Assembly: GCF_014235185.1 (NCBI RefSeq)
Contig: NZ_CP060131.1
Location: forward strand, 5,277,501 to 5,341,500
Length of the DNA stretch: 64,000 nucleotides
DNA from: Pseudonocardia petroleophila
Lineage (GTDB): Bacteria > Actinomycetota > Actinomycetes > Mycobacteriales > Pseudonocardiaceae
Reading direction: 5' to 3'
Shown: one piece after another, positions 1 to 8,723 of the stretch
Numbering within the stretch: position 1 is the stretch's first letter
How the letters are laid out: every line of letters starts with the position of its first letter
Program-made: the position numbers and the translations under genes
The notes under the pieces: generated by a model
Database searches by the model: none
What the model was told of the DNA's origin: nothing
What the model saw: only the letters and a program-made list of their open reading frames with translations

Positions 1-203
1 ATGATCACGAGGTCCGGCGTCAGCTCGCGGGCCAGCTTGACCGCCTGCTCCCCGTCACCCGCCTCACCGGCGACGACGTAGCCCTCCTCGCGGAGCATCT
101 CGGTGAGGTCGAGGCGGATCAGCGCCTCGTCCTCGACCACCAGCACGCGCAGGCCGGTGGTGTCGCCCACGGGCTTGCTCTCCTCGGAAACCGACTGGGT
201 CAC
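1..203 (-). CDS. pdtaR: ANTAR-type response regulator, N-terminal part (runs off the window)
   Basis: Only the first 67 codons are present. They start at a GTG preceded by an AAGGGAG ribosome binding site on the minus strand. The visible part is a receiver domain: after a short N-terminal tail comes LRVLVVEDEALIRLDLTEML, with the acidic pocket (EDE) near residue 25. The sequence ends at TPDLVI, just before the expected phospho-acceptor Asp. The closest family I recognise is PdtaR (Rv1626), whose C-terminal ANTAR domain binds RNA and acts as an antiterminator. That domain would lie outside the window, so the assignment rests on the receiver half only. Confidence 0.8.
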   Translation of the reverse strand, partial: MTQSVSEESKPVGDTTGLRVLVVEDEALIRLDLTEMLREEGYVVAGEAGDGEQAVKLARELTPDLVI

Positions 204-311
204 CGTTTCTCCCTTACACCGGACGGGGTCGAACCGGAAGGATTCAGAATAGCCGGAGGCCGGGTGGCGACGCGCTGTGATCTCGGGTGAGCCGGTATCG
301 TCATTCTCACG

Positions 312-387
312 GCTCCCGTATCCCAACGGCAGAGGAAGCGCTCTCAAACAGCGTCAAGTGTGGGTTCGAATCCCACCGGGGGCACCA
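312..387 (+). tRNA. tRNA-Leu (CAA), with an unusually short variable loop
   Basis: A full cloverleaf can be drawn. The acceptor stem GCTCCCG (312-318) pairs with CGGGGGC (377-383) with one G-U pair. The D arm is TCC/GGA. The anticodon stem GCGCT/AGCGT encloses loop CTCAAAC, giving anticodon CAA at 345-347. The T stem GTGGG/CCCAC encloses TTCGAAT. Discriminator A384 is followed by encoded CCA. The variable loop is only five bases (CAAGT, 355-359), whereas tRNA-Leu is normally class II with a long variable arm. The fold is well supported; the amino acid identity rests on the anticodon. Confidence 0.85.
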
Positions 388-425
388 TGCCGACGGGGAC
401 GCCGGACGGATGGCACGGTGGACCG

Positions 426-914
426 ATGACGAGCCGCGACCGCGACGGGGCCGGCCGGGCCCGCAGCGCCCGCCCCCGGGACGTCACCGGGCGCCCGCTG
501 CCGCACGGCGCCGCCGGGGTGGAGCGGGTGCCCGAGGACCAGGTGCTCACCGCCGACGAGGCCGTCACCAAGGCGCAGCGCCTGCTCGACGGCGGCAACC
601 CGTTCGGCGCGCACGAGGTGCTGGAGGGCGCCTGGAAGGCCGCGCCGGAGCCCGAGCGGGAGCTGTGGCGGGGCCTCGCCCAGGTCGCCGTCGGGCTGAC
701 CCACGCCCAGCGCGGCAACGCCCGCGGGGCCGTCGCGCTGCTGGAGCGGGGCGTCGACCACGTCCGGCGCTGGGTCGGGGACGCCCCCGCCGGCCTCGAC
801 CTCCCCGGCGTCGCGGACCACGCCGAGGGCCTCGCCGCCCGCATCGCGGGCGGCGCCACCGCGACCCCCGACGACCTGCGGCCCCGCCTCCGCGCGCCTA
901 CCGTCGGCCCGTGA
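426..914 (+). CDS. DUF309 domain protein
   Basis: 162 residues. The C-terminal two thirds match the DUF309 helical family, with the hallmark LLDGGNPFGAHEVLEGAWK followed by LWRGLAQVAVGLTHAQRGN. The molecular function of the family is not established. ATG 426 is chosen because earlier in-frame starts overlap the tRNA; ATG 387, immediately after the tRNA, is possible. The stop overlaps the GTG of the methyltransferase (GTGA, 911-914), so the two are probably co-translated. Confidence 0.75.
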   Translation: MTSRDRDGAGRARSARPRDVTGRPLPHGAAGVERVPEDQVLTADEAVTKAQRLLDGGNPFGAHEVLEGAWKAAPEPERELWRGLAQVAVGLTHAQRGNARGAVALLERGVDHVRRWVGDAPAGLDLPGVADHAEGLAARIAGGATATPDDLRPRLRAPTVGP

Positions 915-1525
915 CCGACGCCGTGTTCCCCCCGGGCTTCTTCGACCGCGACGACCCCTCCCCCGACGCCGGGTTCTACGGCCCGCCGCGGCTGGTCACC
1001 CACATCGACGACCGGGCGATCGCCGCGGTCGGGGCGCTGTACGCGGAGCTGGGCGTCGACGGGGACGTGCTCGACCTGTGCTCGTCGTGGATCTCGCACT
1101 TCACGACCCCGCCGCGCCGGCTCGTCGGCCTCGGGATGAACGCGGCGGAGCTCGCCGCCAACCCGGCGCTCGCCGGGCACGTCGTGCGCGACCTCAACGA
1201 CGACCCCACCCTGCCCTTCGACGACGCCTCCTTCGACGACGCCGTCTGCTGCGTCTCCGTCGACTACCTCGTCGAGCCGGTGGCGGTGTTCCGGGAGGTC
1301 GCGCGGGTGCTGCGGCCCGGCGGGCGGTTCGTCGTGACGTTCTCGAACCGGTGCTTCCCGACCAAGGCGATCCGCGGCTGGCTGCACACCGACGACGAGG
1401 GGCACCTGCAGATCGTCAACGCGTTCTTCGTGCTCAGCGAGTGCTTCGGCGAGGTGCGCGGGGGGCGGCGCACGCCGCCGGGCCCCGGTGACCCGCTCTA
1501 CGCCGTGTGGGCCGCCCGCCGCTAG
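911..1525 (+). CDS. class I SAM-dependent methyltransferase
   Basis: 204 residues. Motif I is weak (DGDVLDLCSSWISH, around residues 49-62). The later elements are clear: LPFDDASFDDAVCCVSVDYL, then VLRPGGRFVVTFSNR, as in ubiquinone/menaquinone-type methyltransferases. The normal GxGxG loop is replaced by LCSSW, typical of a small actinobacterial subfamily. Substrate unknown. It is translationally coupled to the DUF309 gene and its stop overlaps the convergent SDR gene by 4 bases. Confidence 0.75.
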   Translation: MTDAVFPPGFFDRDDPSPDAGFYGPPRLVTHIDDRAIAAVGALYAELGVDGDVLDLCSSWISHFTTPPRRLVGLGMNAAELAANPALAGHVVRDLNDDPTLPFDDASFDDAVCCVSVDYLVEPVAVFREVARVLRPGGRFVVTFSNRCFPTKAIRGWLHTDDEGHLQIVNAFFVLSECFGEVRGGRRTPPGPGDPLYAVWAARR

Positions 1526-2256
1526 CGGGGCATGCGGCGCCACAGAGCCCGGGGCGCGTGCCGCAGCAGCCCGAACAGCGGGCGCAGCACCCCCGGCACC
1601 CACACCTCGCCGCGGCCGGAGCGCAGCGCGCGGACCGTGGCGTCGGCGACCTGCGCGGGCGTCGAGGAGAACGGGGCGGGCGTCATGCCCGCGGTCATCC
1701 GGCCGGTCACGAACCCGGGCCGGACCAGCAGCAGCCGGACGCCGGAGCCGTGCAGGGCGTCGGCGAGGCCGGAGGCGAACCCGTCGAGGCCCGCCTTCGC
1801 CGACCCGTAGACGTAGTTGGCGCGCCGCACCCGGGCCCCGGCGACCGAGGAGAACACGACGAGGTCCCCGCGGCCCTGCCCCCGCAGGATCTGCGCGAGG
1901 TGGGTGAGCACGGAGACGTGCGCGACGTAGTCGGTGTGCACGACGGCCAGCGCGTGCTCGACGTCGCGCTCGGCGCGCGCCTGCTCGCCGAGTATCCCGA
2001 ACGCGACGACGACCGTGTCGAGCGCGCCGTGCGCGGCCACCACGGAGTCGAGGACGGCGCGCTGGCCCGCCACGTCGTCGGCGTCGAACCCCACCCGGTC
2101 GACGGCGGCGGCGCCCGCGTCGGTCAGGGCCGCCTCCTCGTCGTCGAGGTCGTGCGGGCGACGCGCCGCGAGGACCACCGTGGACCCGGGCGCGAGCCGG
2201 CGCGCGACCTCCAGCCCGATCTCGCTGCGACCGCCGAGCACCAGCACCGTTCCCAT
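1522..2256 (-). CDS. SDR-family oxidoreductase resembling DprE2
   Basis: 244-residue short-chain dehydrogenase. The N-terminal NAD(P)-binding motif is VLVLGGRSEIGLEVA, followed by VVVAFGILG, the catalytic Ser in VVFSSVAGARVRRAN and the YxxxK pair in YVYGSAKAGLDGF. These blocks and the C-terminal end (LLRHAPRALWRRMPR) closely follow DprE2, the reductase that completes decaprenylphosphoryl-ribose to -arabinose epimerisation for arabinogalactan. No dprE1 lies beside it, so orthology is inferred and it may be a paralogue. Confidence 0.75.
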   Translation of the reverse strand: MGTVLVLGGRSEIGLEVARRLAPGSTVVLAARRPHDLDDEEAALTDAGAAAVDRVGFDADDVAGQRAVLDSVVAAHGALDTVVVAFGILGEQARAERDVEHALAVVHTDYVAHVSVLTHLAQILRGQGRGDLVVFSSVAGARVRRANYVYGSAKAGLDGFASGLADALHGSGVRLLLVRPGFVTGRMTAGMTPAPFSSTPAQVADATVRALRSGRGEVWVPGVLRPLFGLLRHAPRALWRRMPR

Positions 2257-2283
2257 GGCGCGAGCATGCCCTAGCGTGTCGGG

Positions 2284-2577
2284 GTGCCGGAGATGCTGTT
2301 CGAGGTGCGGTGGCCCGACGGGGCGCTGCAGACGTTCTACTCGCCGTCCCTGATCGTGCAGGAGTACCTGGAGGCGGGCCGCGAGTACCCGCTCGCCGAC
2401 TTCGTCGACCGCGTCCGCACGGCGATGGGCGTCGCCGAGGTGCGGGTGCGCGCGAAGTACGGCATGGGGTGCTCGATGGCCCCGGTCGCGGTGGCGCAGG
2501 TCGAGGCGGTGCAGGCCGAGCTGGCGGCCGCCGGCCTCGCCGACGGCGCCGTGCGGGTCGAGCGGTTCCGGACGTGA
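2284..2577 (+). CDS. MSMEG_0570-family small protein
   Basis: 97 residues from a GTG start. The pattern MLFEVRWPDGALQTFYSPSL, the later EYLEAGREYPLADFV and the KYGMGCSMA motif match a small family named from mycobacteria and linked there to nitrogen starvation. Biochemical role unknown. Its stop is embedded in the start of aroE (GTGA, 2574-2577), so the pair is probably one transcript. Confidence 0.7.
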   Translation: MPEMLFEVRWPDGALQTFYSPSLIVQEYLEAGREYPLADFVDRVRTAMGVAEVRVRAKYGMGCSMAPVAVAQVEAVQAELAAAGLADGAVRVERFRT

Positions 2578-3372
2578 GGCGGGCCGCCGTACTCGGCTCC
2601 CCCGTCGCCCACTCCCTGTCCCCCGTCCTGCACACCGCGGCGTACGCGGCGCTGGGGCTGGACGACTGGCGCTACGACCACCGCGAGTGCACCGAGGACG
2701 GGCTGGCGTCCTTCCTCGACGGTCTGGGGCCGGAGTGGGCGGGGCTGTCGCTGACGATGCCGCTGAAGCGGGCGGCGCTGGACCTGGCCCACGGCGCGTC
2801 CGAGCTGGCCGTCGCCACCGGCGCGGCCAACACCCTCGTCCTGCGCGACGGGCGGCGGTTCGCCGACAACACCGACGTCGCGGGCATCGTCGCCGCGCTG
2901 GGCCCGGTGTCGGGGCGGGCCGTCGTCCTCGGGGCGGGCGGCACGGCGCAGGCCGCGCTGGCCGCGCTGCGCGGGCTGGGGATCGACGACGTCACCGTGC
3001 TCGTCCGCTCCGCCGCCCGGGCCGAGGACCTGCGGGCGGCGGCGAAGCGGCTCGGCGTCGACCCGCTCGTCGACGACGCACTGGCCGACCCGGCCCGGGC
3101 GAGCGCCGTGCTGGACCGCGCCGACGTCGTCGTCTCGACGCTGCCGGCGGGCGCCGCCGACGACCTGCGCGGCGCCGCGGGCGTCGTGCTCGACGTCGTC
3201 TACGCGCCGTGGCCCACCGCGTTCGCGGCGGCGGCGCAGGCGGCGGGGGCGCGGGTCGTCAGCGGGCTGGAGATGCTGCTGCACCAGGCGGTCGCGCAGG
3301 TGCAGCTGATGACCGGCCACCCCGGACCGGTCGACGCCATGCGCGCCGCACTGGACGACGCGGTGGCCGCCC

Positions 3373-3383
<11 letters not shown>
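2574..3383 (+). CDS. aroE: shikimate 5-dehydrogenase
   Basis: 269 residues. It reduces 3-dehydroshikimate to shikimate with NADPH in the aromatic amino acid pathway. The substrate-binding N-terminus shows GSPVAHSLSP, the catalytic Lys in LTMPLKR and the Asn/Asp pair in NTLVLRDG and DNTDVAG. The nucleotide-binding loop is VVLGAGGTAQA, and the family end motif GLEMLLHQAVAQ is present. GTG 2574 overlaps the stop of the preceding gene. The stop overlaps the next gene by 11 bases. Confidence 0.92.
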
Positions 3384-3732
<349 letters not shown>

Positions 3733-4317
3733 CGTCGGCCGCCGCGACCCCGGCGCGCACGTGCACGGCGACCACGTAGTCGCCGCCCTCGTAGGGCAGC
3801 CGGTCCCAGGTGGACCAGCGGGCGTGCGGGCTCAGCCCGGCCGCGGCGCACCAGCCGTCGTACTCGGCCAGGGTCGGCCAGCCGTCCTGGAGCTGGAAGC
3901 CCGCGACCAGCCGCCCGCCCGCGACGAGGTGCCGGGCGCACCCGGTCACCACCTCGGCCCGGCGCGTGGCGTACGGGATCACGTTGCCGGCCAGCACCGC
4001 GACGTCGAACCGCTCGGGGCGGTCGAGGTCGGCGAGGTCCAGCTCCAGCCACTCGACGCCGGGCGCCTTCTGCCTGGCCGCGGCGACCATGTCCGGGTCG
4101 GGGTCGACGCCGAGCACCGCGATGCCGTGGCGGGCCAGCTCGATGCCGACGCGGCCGGTCCCGCAGCCGCCGTCGAGGACCGAGCGCGGGCCGAAGGAGC
4201 GCACGAGGTCGGCCTCGCCGTGCGGGTTGCCGCCCTCGGCCTCGATCCGGGCCCAGCGCTCGTCGTAGCCGTCGAGGTCGACCTGGTCGCGCCACTGCGA
4301 CCAGTCGGGGGGCAGCG

Positions 4318-5661
4318 TCACGGGGCCACCTCCGCCGGGGGCGCCGGGCTGAGGGCCGTCAGCGCGCGGACGAACGCCTCCGCCCGCGCCGACTCGGTGA
4401 CGGTGAACGGGGCCCACTCCCGGCGCGCCACCAGCCAGCCCTCCCCCGGCGCCGGCACGGCGAGCTCGTGCGGGTCGGTGTCGGGTTCGGCGTCGACGGT
4501 CTGCACGGAGTCGGCGTGCAGCAGGGCGGCCAGCGCGGCGCCCGGGTCACCGTTCTGCACGGCCTGCGCGGCGAGGTCGAGGGCGCGGGTCTGGCCGTCG
4601 ACGAGGTCGTGCGGGTCGGCCTCGGTGACCAGGACCGCCCCCGCCGCCCTCCCGACGGTCGCGCGCACCGAGCCGGCGAGCAGGTCGCGGTCGGTGGCCC
4701 CGCTGACCACCAGCTCGTCGACGACGGACTCCGAGTCCTGCCCGTGCACCGAGAACGCCACGATGTTGCCCCCGGCGGACGCGACGGCCTCGGCGAGGCG
4801 GGCGAGCGCACCGGCCTCGTCGGGCACCCGGACGCGGACCCGGTGCAGCGCGGCCGTCCCGGCGGGGCGCGCCAGCAGCGGTGACGGGTCGGGGACGGCG
4901 CGCAGGTGCGGGCCGCGGGCGGCGTCGCTGGCGATCAGGCGCTGGCCGGGACCGAGCGCGCGCACGCCGATGGCCTGTAGCGCGGCCCACATCGTCACCT
5001 GGTTCGCGGTGAGCACGGGCTTGCCGAGCTCGCGCTCCAGCGGCGCGATGACGTCGTAGGTGGCGAGGTTGGTGCAGGAGATGAACACGGCCTCGGCGTC
5101 GGGGTGGTCGGCCGCGCGGGCGGCGGCGACCACCTCGTCGTAGGACACGCGCCAGATCTGGCCGAGCAGGCCGAGCCCGACCGCCGACGTCGAGGTGATG
5201 CCGTGGGCGGCGAGGAACGCGCCGAGCAGCTCGGTCAGCGTGTCGACGTACGGCGTCACGATCGCGACCCGGCTCGCGCCGACCGCGCCGAGCGCGGAGA
5301 CCAGCGCCCCGGCGGTGGTGAGGGCATGCCGCGCGCCCGCCTCGTGCATGACGTCGATCAGCGCCCGCTCGCCCGCGACGCCGTCGACGAAGCTGCCCGA
5401 GGTGCACGCGTAGGCGACGATCCGGGTGCCCGGCTGGAGCAGGTCGCGGGTGGCGCCGCGGACCGGTTCGGGGTCGCTGATCGCCCGGGCCATCTCGGCC
5501 GTGACCGGCGACGGGACGAACGGCGTGCGCGTCAGGTGGAGCTCCACGGGCTCCGGCACCCAGCGCCACAGCTCGCGGTCGAGGGCGAAGTCGAACGGGA
5601 CGATCACCCCGATCCCCCCGGCCGGGTCGGGGGGCGGGACCACACCGGTCTCCTGCTGCAT
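4318..5661 (-). CDS. Asp/Glu racemase-superfamily (maleate isomerase-like) protein fused to an ACT domain
   Basis: 447 residues. Residues 1-240 form an Asp/Glu racemase fold of the maleate isomerase/arylmalonate decarboxylase type. The two cysteine positions are visible in AYACTSGSFVDG and AVFISCTNLATYDVI. After residue 265 comes an ACT-like regulatory domain (VRVRVPDEAGALARLAEAVA) and a further uncharacterised stretch. The ACT fusion suggests allosteric control by an amino acid or other small ligand. ATG 5661 is chosen; the reading frame is open further upstream but that would overlap the divergent cysteine-metabolism gene. Confidence 0.75.
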   Translation of the reverse strand: MQQETGVVPPPDPAGGIGVIVPFDFALDRELWRWVPEPVELHLTRTPFVPSPVTAEMARAISDPEPVRGATRDLLQPGTRIVAYACTSGSFVDGVAGERALIDVMHEAGARHALTTAGALVSALGAVGASRVAIVTPYVDTLTELLGAFLAAHGITSTSAVGLGLLGQIWRVSYDEVVAAARAADHPDAEAVFISCTNLATYDVIAPLERELGKPVLTANQVTMWAALQAIGVRALGPGQRLIASDAARGPHLRAVPDPSPLLARPAGTAALHRVRVRVPDEAGALARLAEAVASAGGNIVAFSVHGQDSESVVDELVVSGATDRDLLAGSVRATVGRAAGAVLVTEADPHDLVDGQTRALDLAAQAVQNGDPGAALAALLHADSVQTVDAEPDTDPHELAVPAPGEGWLVARREWAPFTVTESARAEAFVRALTALSPAPPAEVAP

Positions 5662-5724
5662 GGCGACACGGTAGGGCCCACTCCATTTCGGGGGTGTTGC
5701 GAGGGGGTAAGGCACGATCGGGTC

Positions 5725-7080
5725 GTGGACGTCCATCAGTCACTGCTCGACGCCGTCGGCGCGACGCCCCTGCTCCGCCTGCGCCGCGTGACGGCCGGGC
5801 CGGGCCCCGCCGTGTACGTGAAGCTGGAGTTCCTCAACCCGGGCGGGTCGGTGAAGGACCGGGCCGCGCTGTCGATGGTGCGGGCCGCCGAGGCCTGCGG
5901 CGACCTGCCGGCGGGCGGCGGCGGGGTGATCGTCGAGGGGTCGTCCGGCAACACCGGGGTGGGCCTGGCGATGGTGGCCGCGCAGCACGGGCACCGGGCC
6001 GTCGTGGTGGTGCCCGACAGCATCGCGGCGGAGAAGATCGCGCTGCTGAAGGCGTACGGCGCGCAGGTGGTGCCGACCGAGCCCAAGGTGCCCCTCGAGC
6101 ATCCCGAGCACGTCAACAACCTGGCGCGGCGGATCGCCGCCGAGACCCCCGGCGGCTGGCACGCGAACCAGTACGACAACCCGGCCAACCCGCGCGTCCA
6201 CGAGCTGACCACCGGTCCCGAGATCTGGGAGCAGACCGGCGGGCGGGTGACGCACCTCGTCGCCGGGGTGGGCACCGGCGGCACGATCAGCGGCACCGGC
6301 CGCTACCTCAAGTCGCGCGGGCCGGTCACGGTCGTCGCGGCCGACCCGGAGAGCTCGCGCTACGGCGGCGGGGACGGCAGCCCGTACTACGTCGAGAGCG
6401 TCGGGCACTACCTGCACCCCGGCACCGTCGACGACCTGTGGCCGCAGTCCTACGACCGGGGCGTCGTCGACCGGTTCGAGCGGATCCCGGACCGCGAGTC
6501 CCTGGAGGTGGCCCGGCGCCTGGCCCGCGAGGAGGGCCTGCTGGTGGGCGGCTCGGCCGGGACCGCCGTCGCCGCGGCGCTGCGGGTGGCGGCCGGGCTC
6601 GGCCCGGACGACGTCGTCGTCGTGATCGCGCCGGACTCCGGCCGCAACTACCTGTCCAAGTACTTCGACGACGGCTGGATGACCCGGCTCGGCTTCCTGG
6701 ACTCCCCCACCGGGCCGCGCGTGCGCGACCGGGTGCCCGCGCGCGGGGTCGCGGTGGCCCCGGCCGGGACGACCGTCGCCGAGGCGCTCGCGGTGCACGG
6801 CGCGGGGCCGGTCGCGGTGGTCACGCCGCGGCAGTCCGACCGGCCCACGCGGTCGGCGCCGGAGGTGCTGGGCGTGGTCGCGCTGGACGCGGCCCTCCCG
6901 CCGGGCGACGACGTGTCCGCGCACGTCGGCGGCCCGCCGCCGGCCGTCGGGGACGGCGAGGAGGCCGCCGCGGCGCACGCCAGGGTGCCCGACGGGCCGG
7001 TGCTGGTCCTCGTCGACGGGCGGGTGGTGGCGCTGGCCGACCGGACGGACCTGGAACACGATCCGGCCGCCGGTGGTTGA
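5725..7080 (+). CDS. cbs: cystathionine beta-synthase, PLP-dependent
   Basis: 451 residues. It forms cystathionine from serine and homocysteine, or acts as a cysteine synthase. The PLP Lys sits in NPGGSVKDRAA; the substrate loop is EGSSGNTG and the phosphate loop GVGTGGTISGTGRY. The region NQYDNPANPRVHE is typical of Cbs. The C-terminal ~120 residues occupy the place of the CBS pair but are weakly conserved. GTG 5725 places the start 63 bases from the divergent racemase gene. Confidence 0.88.
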   Translation: MDVHQSLLDAVGATPLLRLRRVTAGPGPAVYVKLEFLNPGGSVKDRAALSMVRAAEACGDLPAGGGGVIVEGSSGNTGVGLAMVAAQHGHRAVVVVPDSIAAEKIALLKAYGAQVVPTEPKVPLEHPEHVNNLARRIAAETPGGWHANQYDNPANPRVHELTTGPEIWEQTGGRVTHLVAGVGTGGTISGTGRYLKSRGPVTVVAADPESSRYGGGDGSPYYVESVGHYLHPGTVDDLWPQSYDRGVVDRFERIPDRESLEVARRLAREEGLLVGGSAGTAVAAALRVAAGLGPDDVVVVIAPDSGRNYLSKYFDDGWMTRLGFLDSPTGPRVRDRVPARGVAVAPAGTTVAEALAVHGAGPVAVVTPRQSDRPTRSAPEVLGVVALDAALPPGDDVSAHVGGPPPAVGDGEEAAAAHARVPDGPVLVLVDGRVVALADRTDLEHDPAAGG

Positions 7081-7088
7081 CCACGCAC

Positions 7089-7793
7089 ATGCAGGTGGAG
7101 ATCTGGTCCGACGTCGTCTGTCCCTGGTGCGCGATCGGCAAGCGCCGGTTCGAGGCCGCACTGGCCGAGTTCGAGCACCGTGACGAGGTGACGGTGCGCT
7201 GGCGCAGCTTCGAGCTCGACCCCACCGCGCCGCAGGAGCGCGAGGGCACGCTCGTGGAGCACCTCGCCGAGAAGTACGGCACCGCGCCCGACCAGGCGCA
7301 GACCATGATCCGGCAGATGTCGGACACCGCGGCGGCCGACGGCTGGGAGTTCGACCTCGAGCACGCCCGCGGCGGCAACACCGTCGACGCGCACCGGCTC
7401 ATCCACCTCGGCGCCGAGCACGGCGTCCAGGACGCGGTCAAGGAGCGGCTGCTCCGCGCGTACGTCGCCGAGCGCGAGCCGATCGGCGACCACGCGACGC
7501 TGACCCGCCTCGCCGTGGAGGCCGGGCTCGACGAGGCGGAGGTCCGCGACGTGCTCGCGGGCGACCGCTTCCTCTCCGCCGTCCGCGCCGACCAGCGCCA
7601 GGCGCAGGCCTACGGCATCAGCGGGGTGCCGTTCTTCGTGGTGGACGCGAAGTACGGCGTGTCCGGCGCGCAGCCCGCCGACGCGCTGCTCCACGTCCTG
7701 GAGACGGCCTGGGCCGACGCCCACCCGATCCAGGTCCTCACGCCGGCCGGCGGGGCGGGCGAGACCTGCGCCGACGGCAGCTGCGCCGTCTGA
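7089..7793 (+). CDS. DsbA-family (FrnE-like) dithiol oxidoreductase
   Basis: 234 residues, cytoplasmic, with no signal peptide. The thioredoxin-fold active site CPWC lies at residues 12-15 (MQVEIWSDVVCPWCAIGKRR). The helical insert and the cis-Pro loop ISGVPFFVVD near residue 180 follow FrnE and DsbA-like isomerases. A further Cys pair sits at the extreme C-terminus (TCADGSCAV). It follows cbs by 8 bases and is probably co-transcribed, giving a link to thiol metabolism. Confidence 0.85.
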   Translation: MQVEIWSDVVCPWCAIGKRRFEAALAEFEHRDEVTVRWRSFELDPTAPQEREGTLVEHLAEKYGTAPDQAQTMIRQMSDTAAADGWEFDLEHARGGNTVDAHRLIHLGAEHGVQDAVKERLLRAYVAEREPIGDHATLTRLAVEAGLDEAEVRDVLAGDRFLSAVRADQRQAQAYGISGVPFFVVDAKYGVSGAQPADALLHVLETAWADAHPIQVLTPAGGAGETCADGSCAV

Positions 7794-7908
7794 GCCCCCC
7801 GCGGCCCACCCGCCGGGGCCGGTGGCGACCGGCGCGCCGACCATCGCGAGCTCGGTGCCGGCCCGGGGGCTGGCCCCCGGTGGACCGGGCGCCTCGTCCG
7901 CAGCGGGG

Positions 7909-8424
7909 TCATCGCACGAGGCGCAGGTGCGGGCGTCCGGGCACGGGCGGGCCGACGGGGTGGTCGGCCCCGCGGCACCGGCCCAGGGCCAGCCCGACCA
8001 CGAAGTCGGCGACGACCCCGGCGTCCGGGAGCAGGTCGGGACGGAGGTGGCGGGGACCGGAACCGTCGTCGAGCCGGACGCTCCAGCCCTCCTGCTCGTC
8101 CCACACCGCGGCCACGGGCGTCGGCTGCCCGGGACCGACCGCCCCGCCGACGGGCGGCACCCGCGGCCCGGCGGTGCGGACGGCGCTGCAGTCCAGGACG
8201 ACGGAGCCGACCAGCCGGTCCGCGGCGTCGGTGCGTTCCGGGGCCCCGGTGCGGACGCCCCGGTCGTGGAGCGCCGCGACGACGCCGTCGAGGTAGGTGT
8301 CGAGACGGCCGCCGACGGCGCTGGGGTGGCGGGCGGCCGACCCGGCGGGCGTGTCCGCCGCGGGTGACGGGACGGGGCGCGACGGAACGGCGTGCGGTCC
8401 CGCGTCACCGGGGACGATCGTCAC
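7909..8424 (-). CDS. DUF6292-like hypothetical protein
   Basis: 171 residues from a GTG start. The conserved core runs from LDTYLDGVVAALHDRGV through VWDEQEGWSVRLDDGSG to RPDLLPDAGVVADFVVGLAL. This resembles the DUF6292 family found mainly in actinomycetes. Function unknown; no signal peptide or membrane segment. It is transcribed away from the large LuxR gene, with about 300 bases between them in which I see no gene, only the two upstream regions. Confidence 0.55.
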   Translation of the reverse strand: MTIVPGDAGPHAVPSRPVPSPAADTPAGSAARHPSAVGGRLDTYLDGVVAALHDRGVRTGAPERTDAADRLVGSVVLDCSAVRTAGPRVPPVGGAVGPGQPTPVAAVWDEQEGWSVRLDDGSGPRHLRPDLLPDAGVVADFVVGLALGRCRGADHPVGPPVPGRPHLRLVR

Positions 8425-8723
8425 GGTCTCGGCCGCCGGTCCCGGGGCGTCGGGACGGACGGCGGGGTCGGGTCGGGTCGGGTCGTCCGTGGTCGGTGCT
8501 CATGCGGTGCCGCCGCTCCCGCCGGTCGGCGGAGCCCGTACGACCGGCGTTCGTGGATCGATGACCGCCGAGGTCCGAGGCGGAGGACGTGCCCATCATG
8601 CGCCTCCCCGGGCGATCCGGTCGGTCGGACGGGTTCGGGCCGGGCTCGTTGCGGAGCGGGCGGGGCCGCGCCTAGTGTCGCGGCCGCCCCACGGAGTGCT
8701 CGCCGAGCGGGACGGGGAGGGCC

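Noticed and set aside
312..387. tRNA used as an integration site for a genomic island
   Set aside because: Housekeeping genes follow immediately, there is no integrase next to it and no repeated tRNA 3' end is seen nearby.
344..2635. 763-residue leftward ORF
   Set aside because: It is a GC-driven shadow across several recognised genes, with low-complexity Arg/Ala/Pro sequence and no domain; the same holds for the long frames at 2687-5059, 8421-10676, 31027-33810 and 45740-48187.
8460..8490. GGGTC simple repeats as a regulatory array
   Set aside because: Only three or four short copies, consistent with chance in GC-rich DNA.
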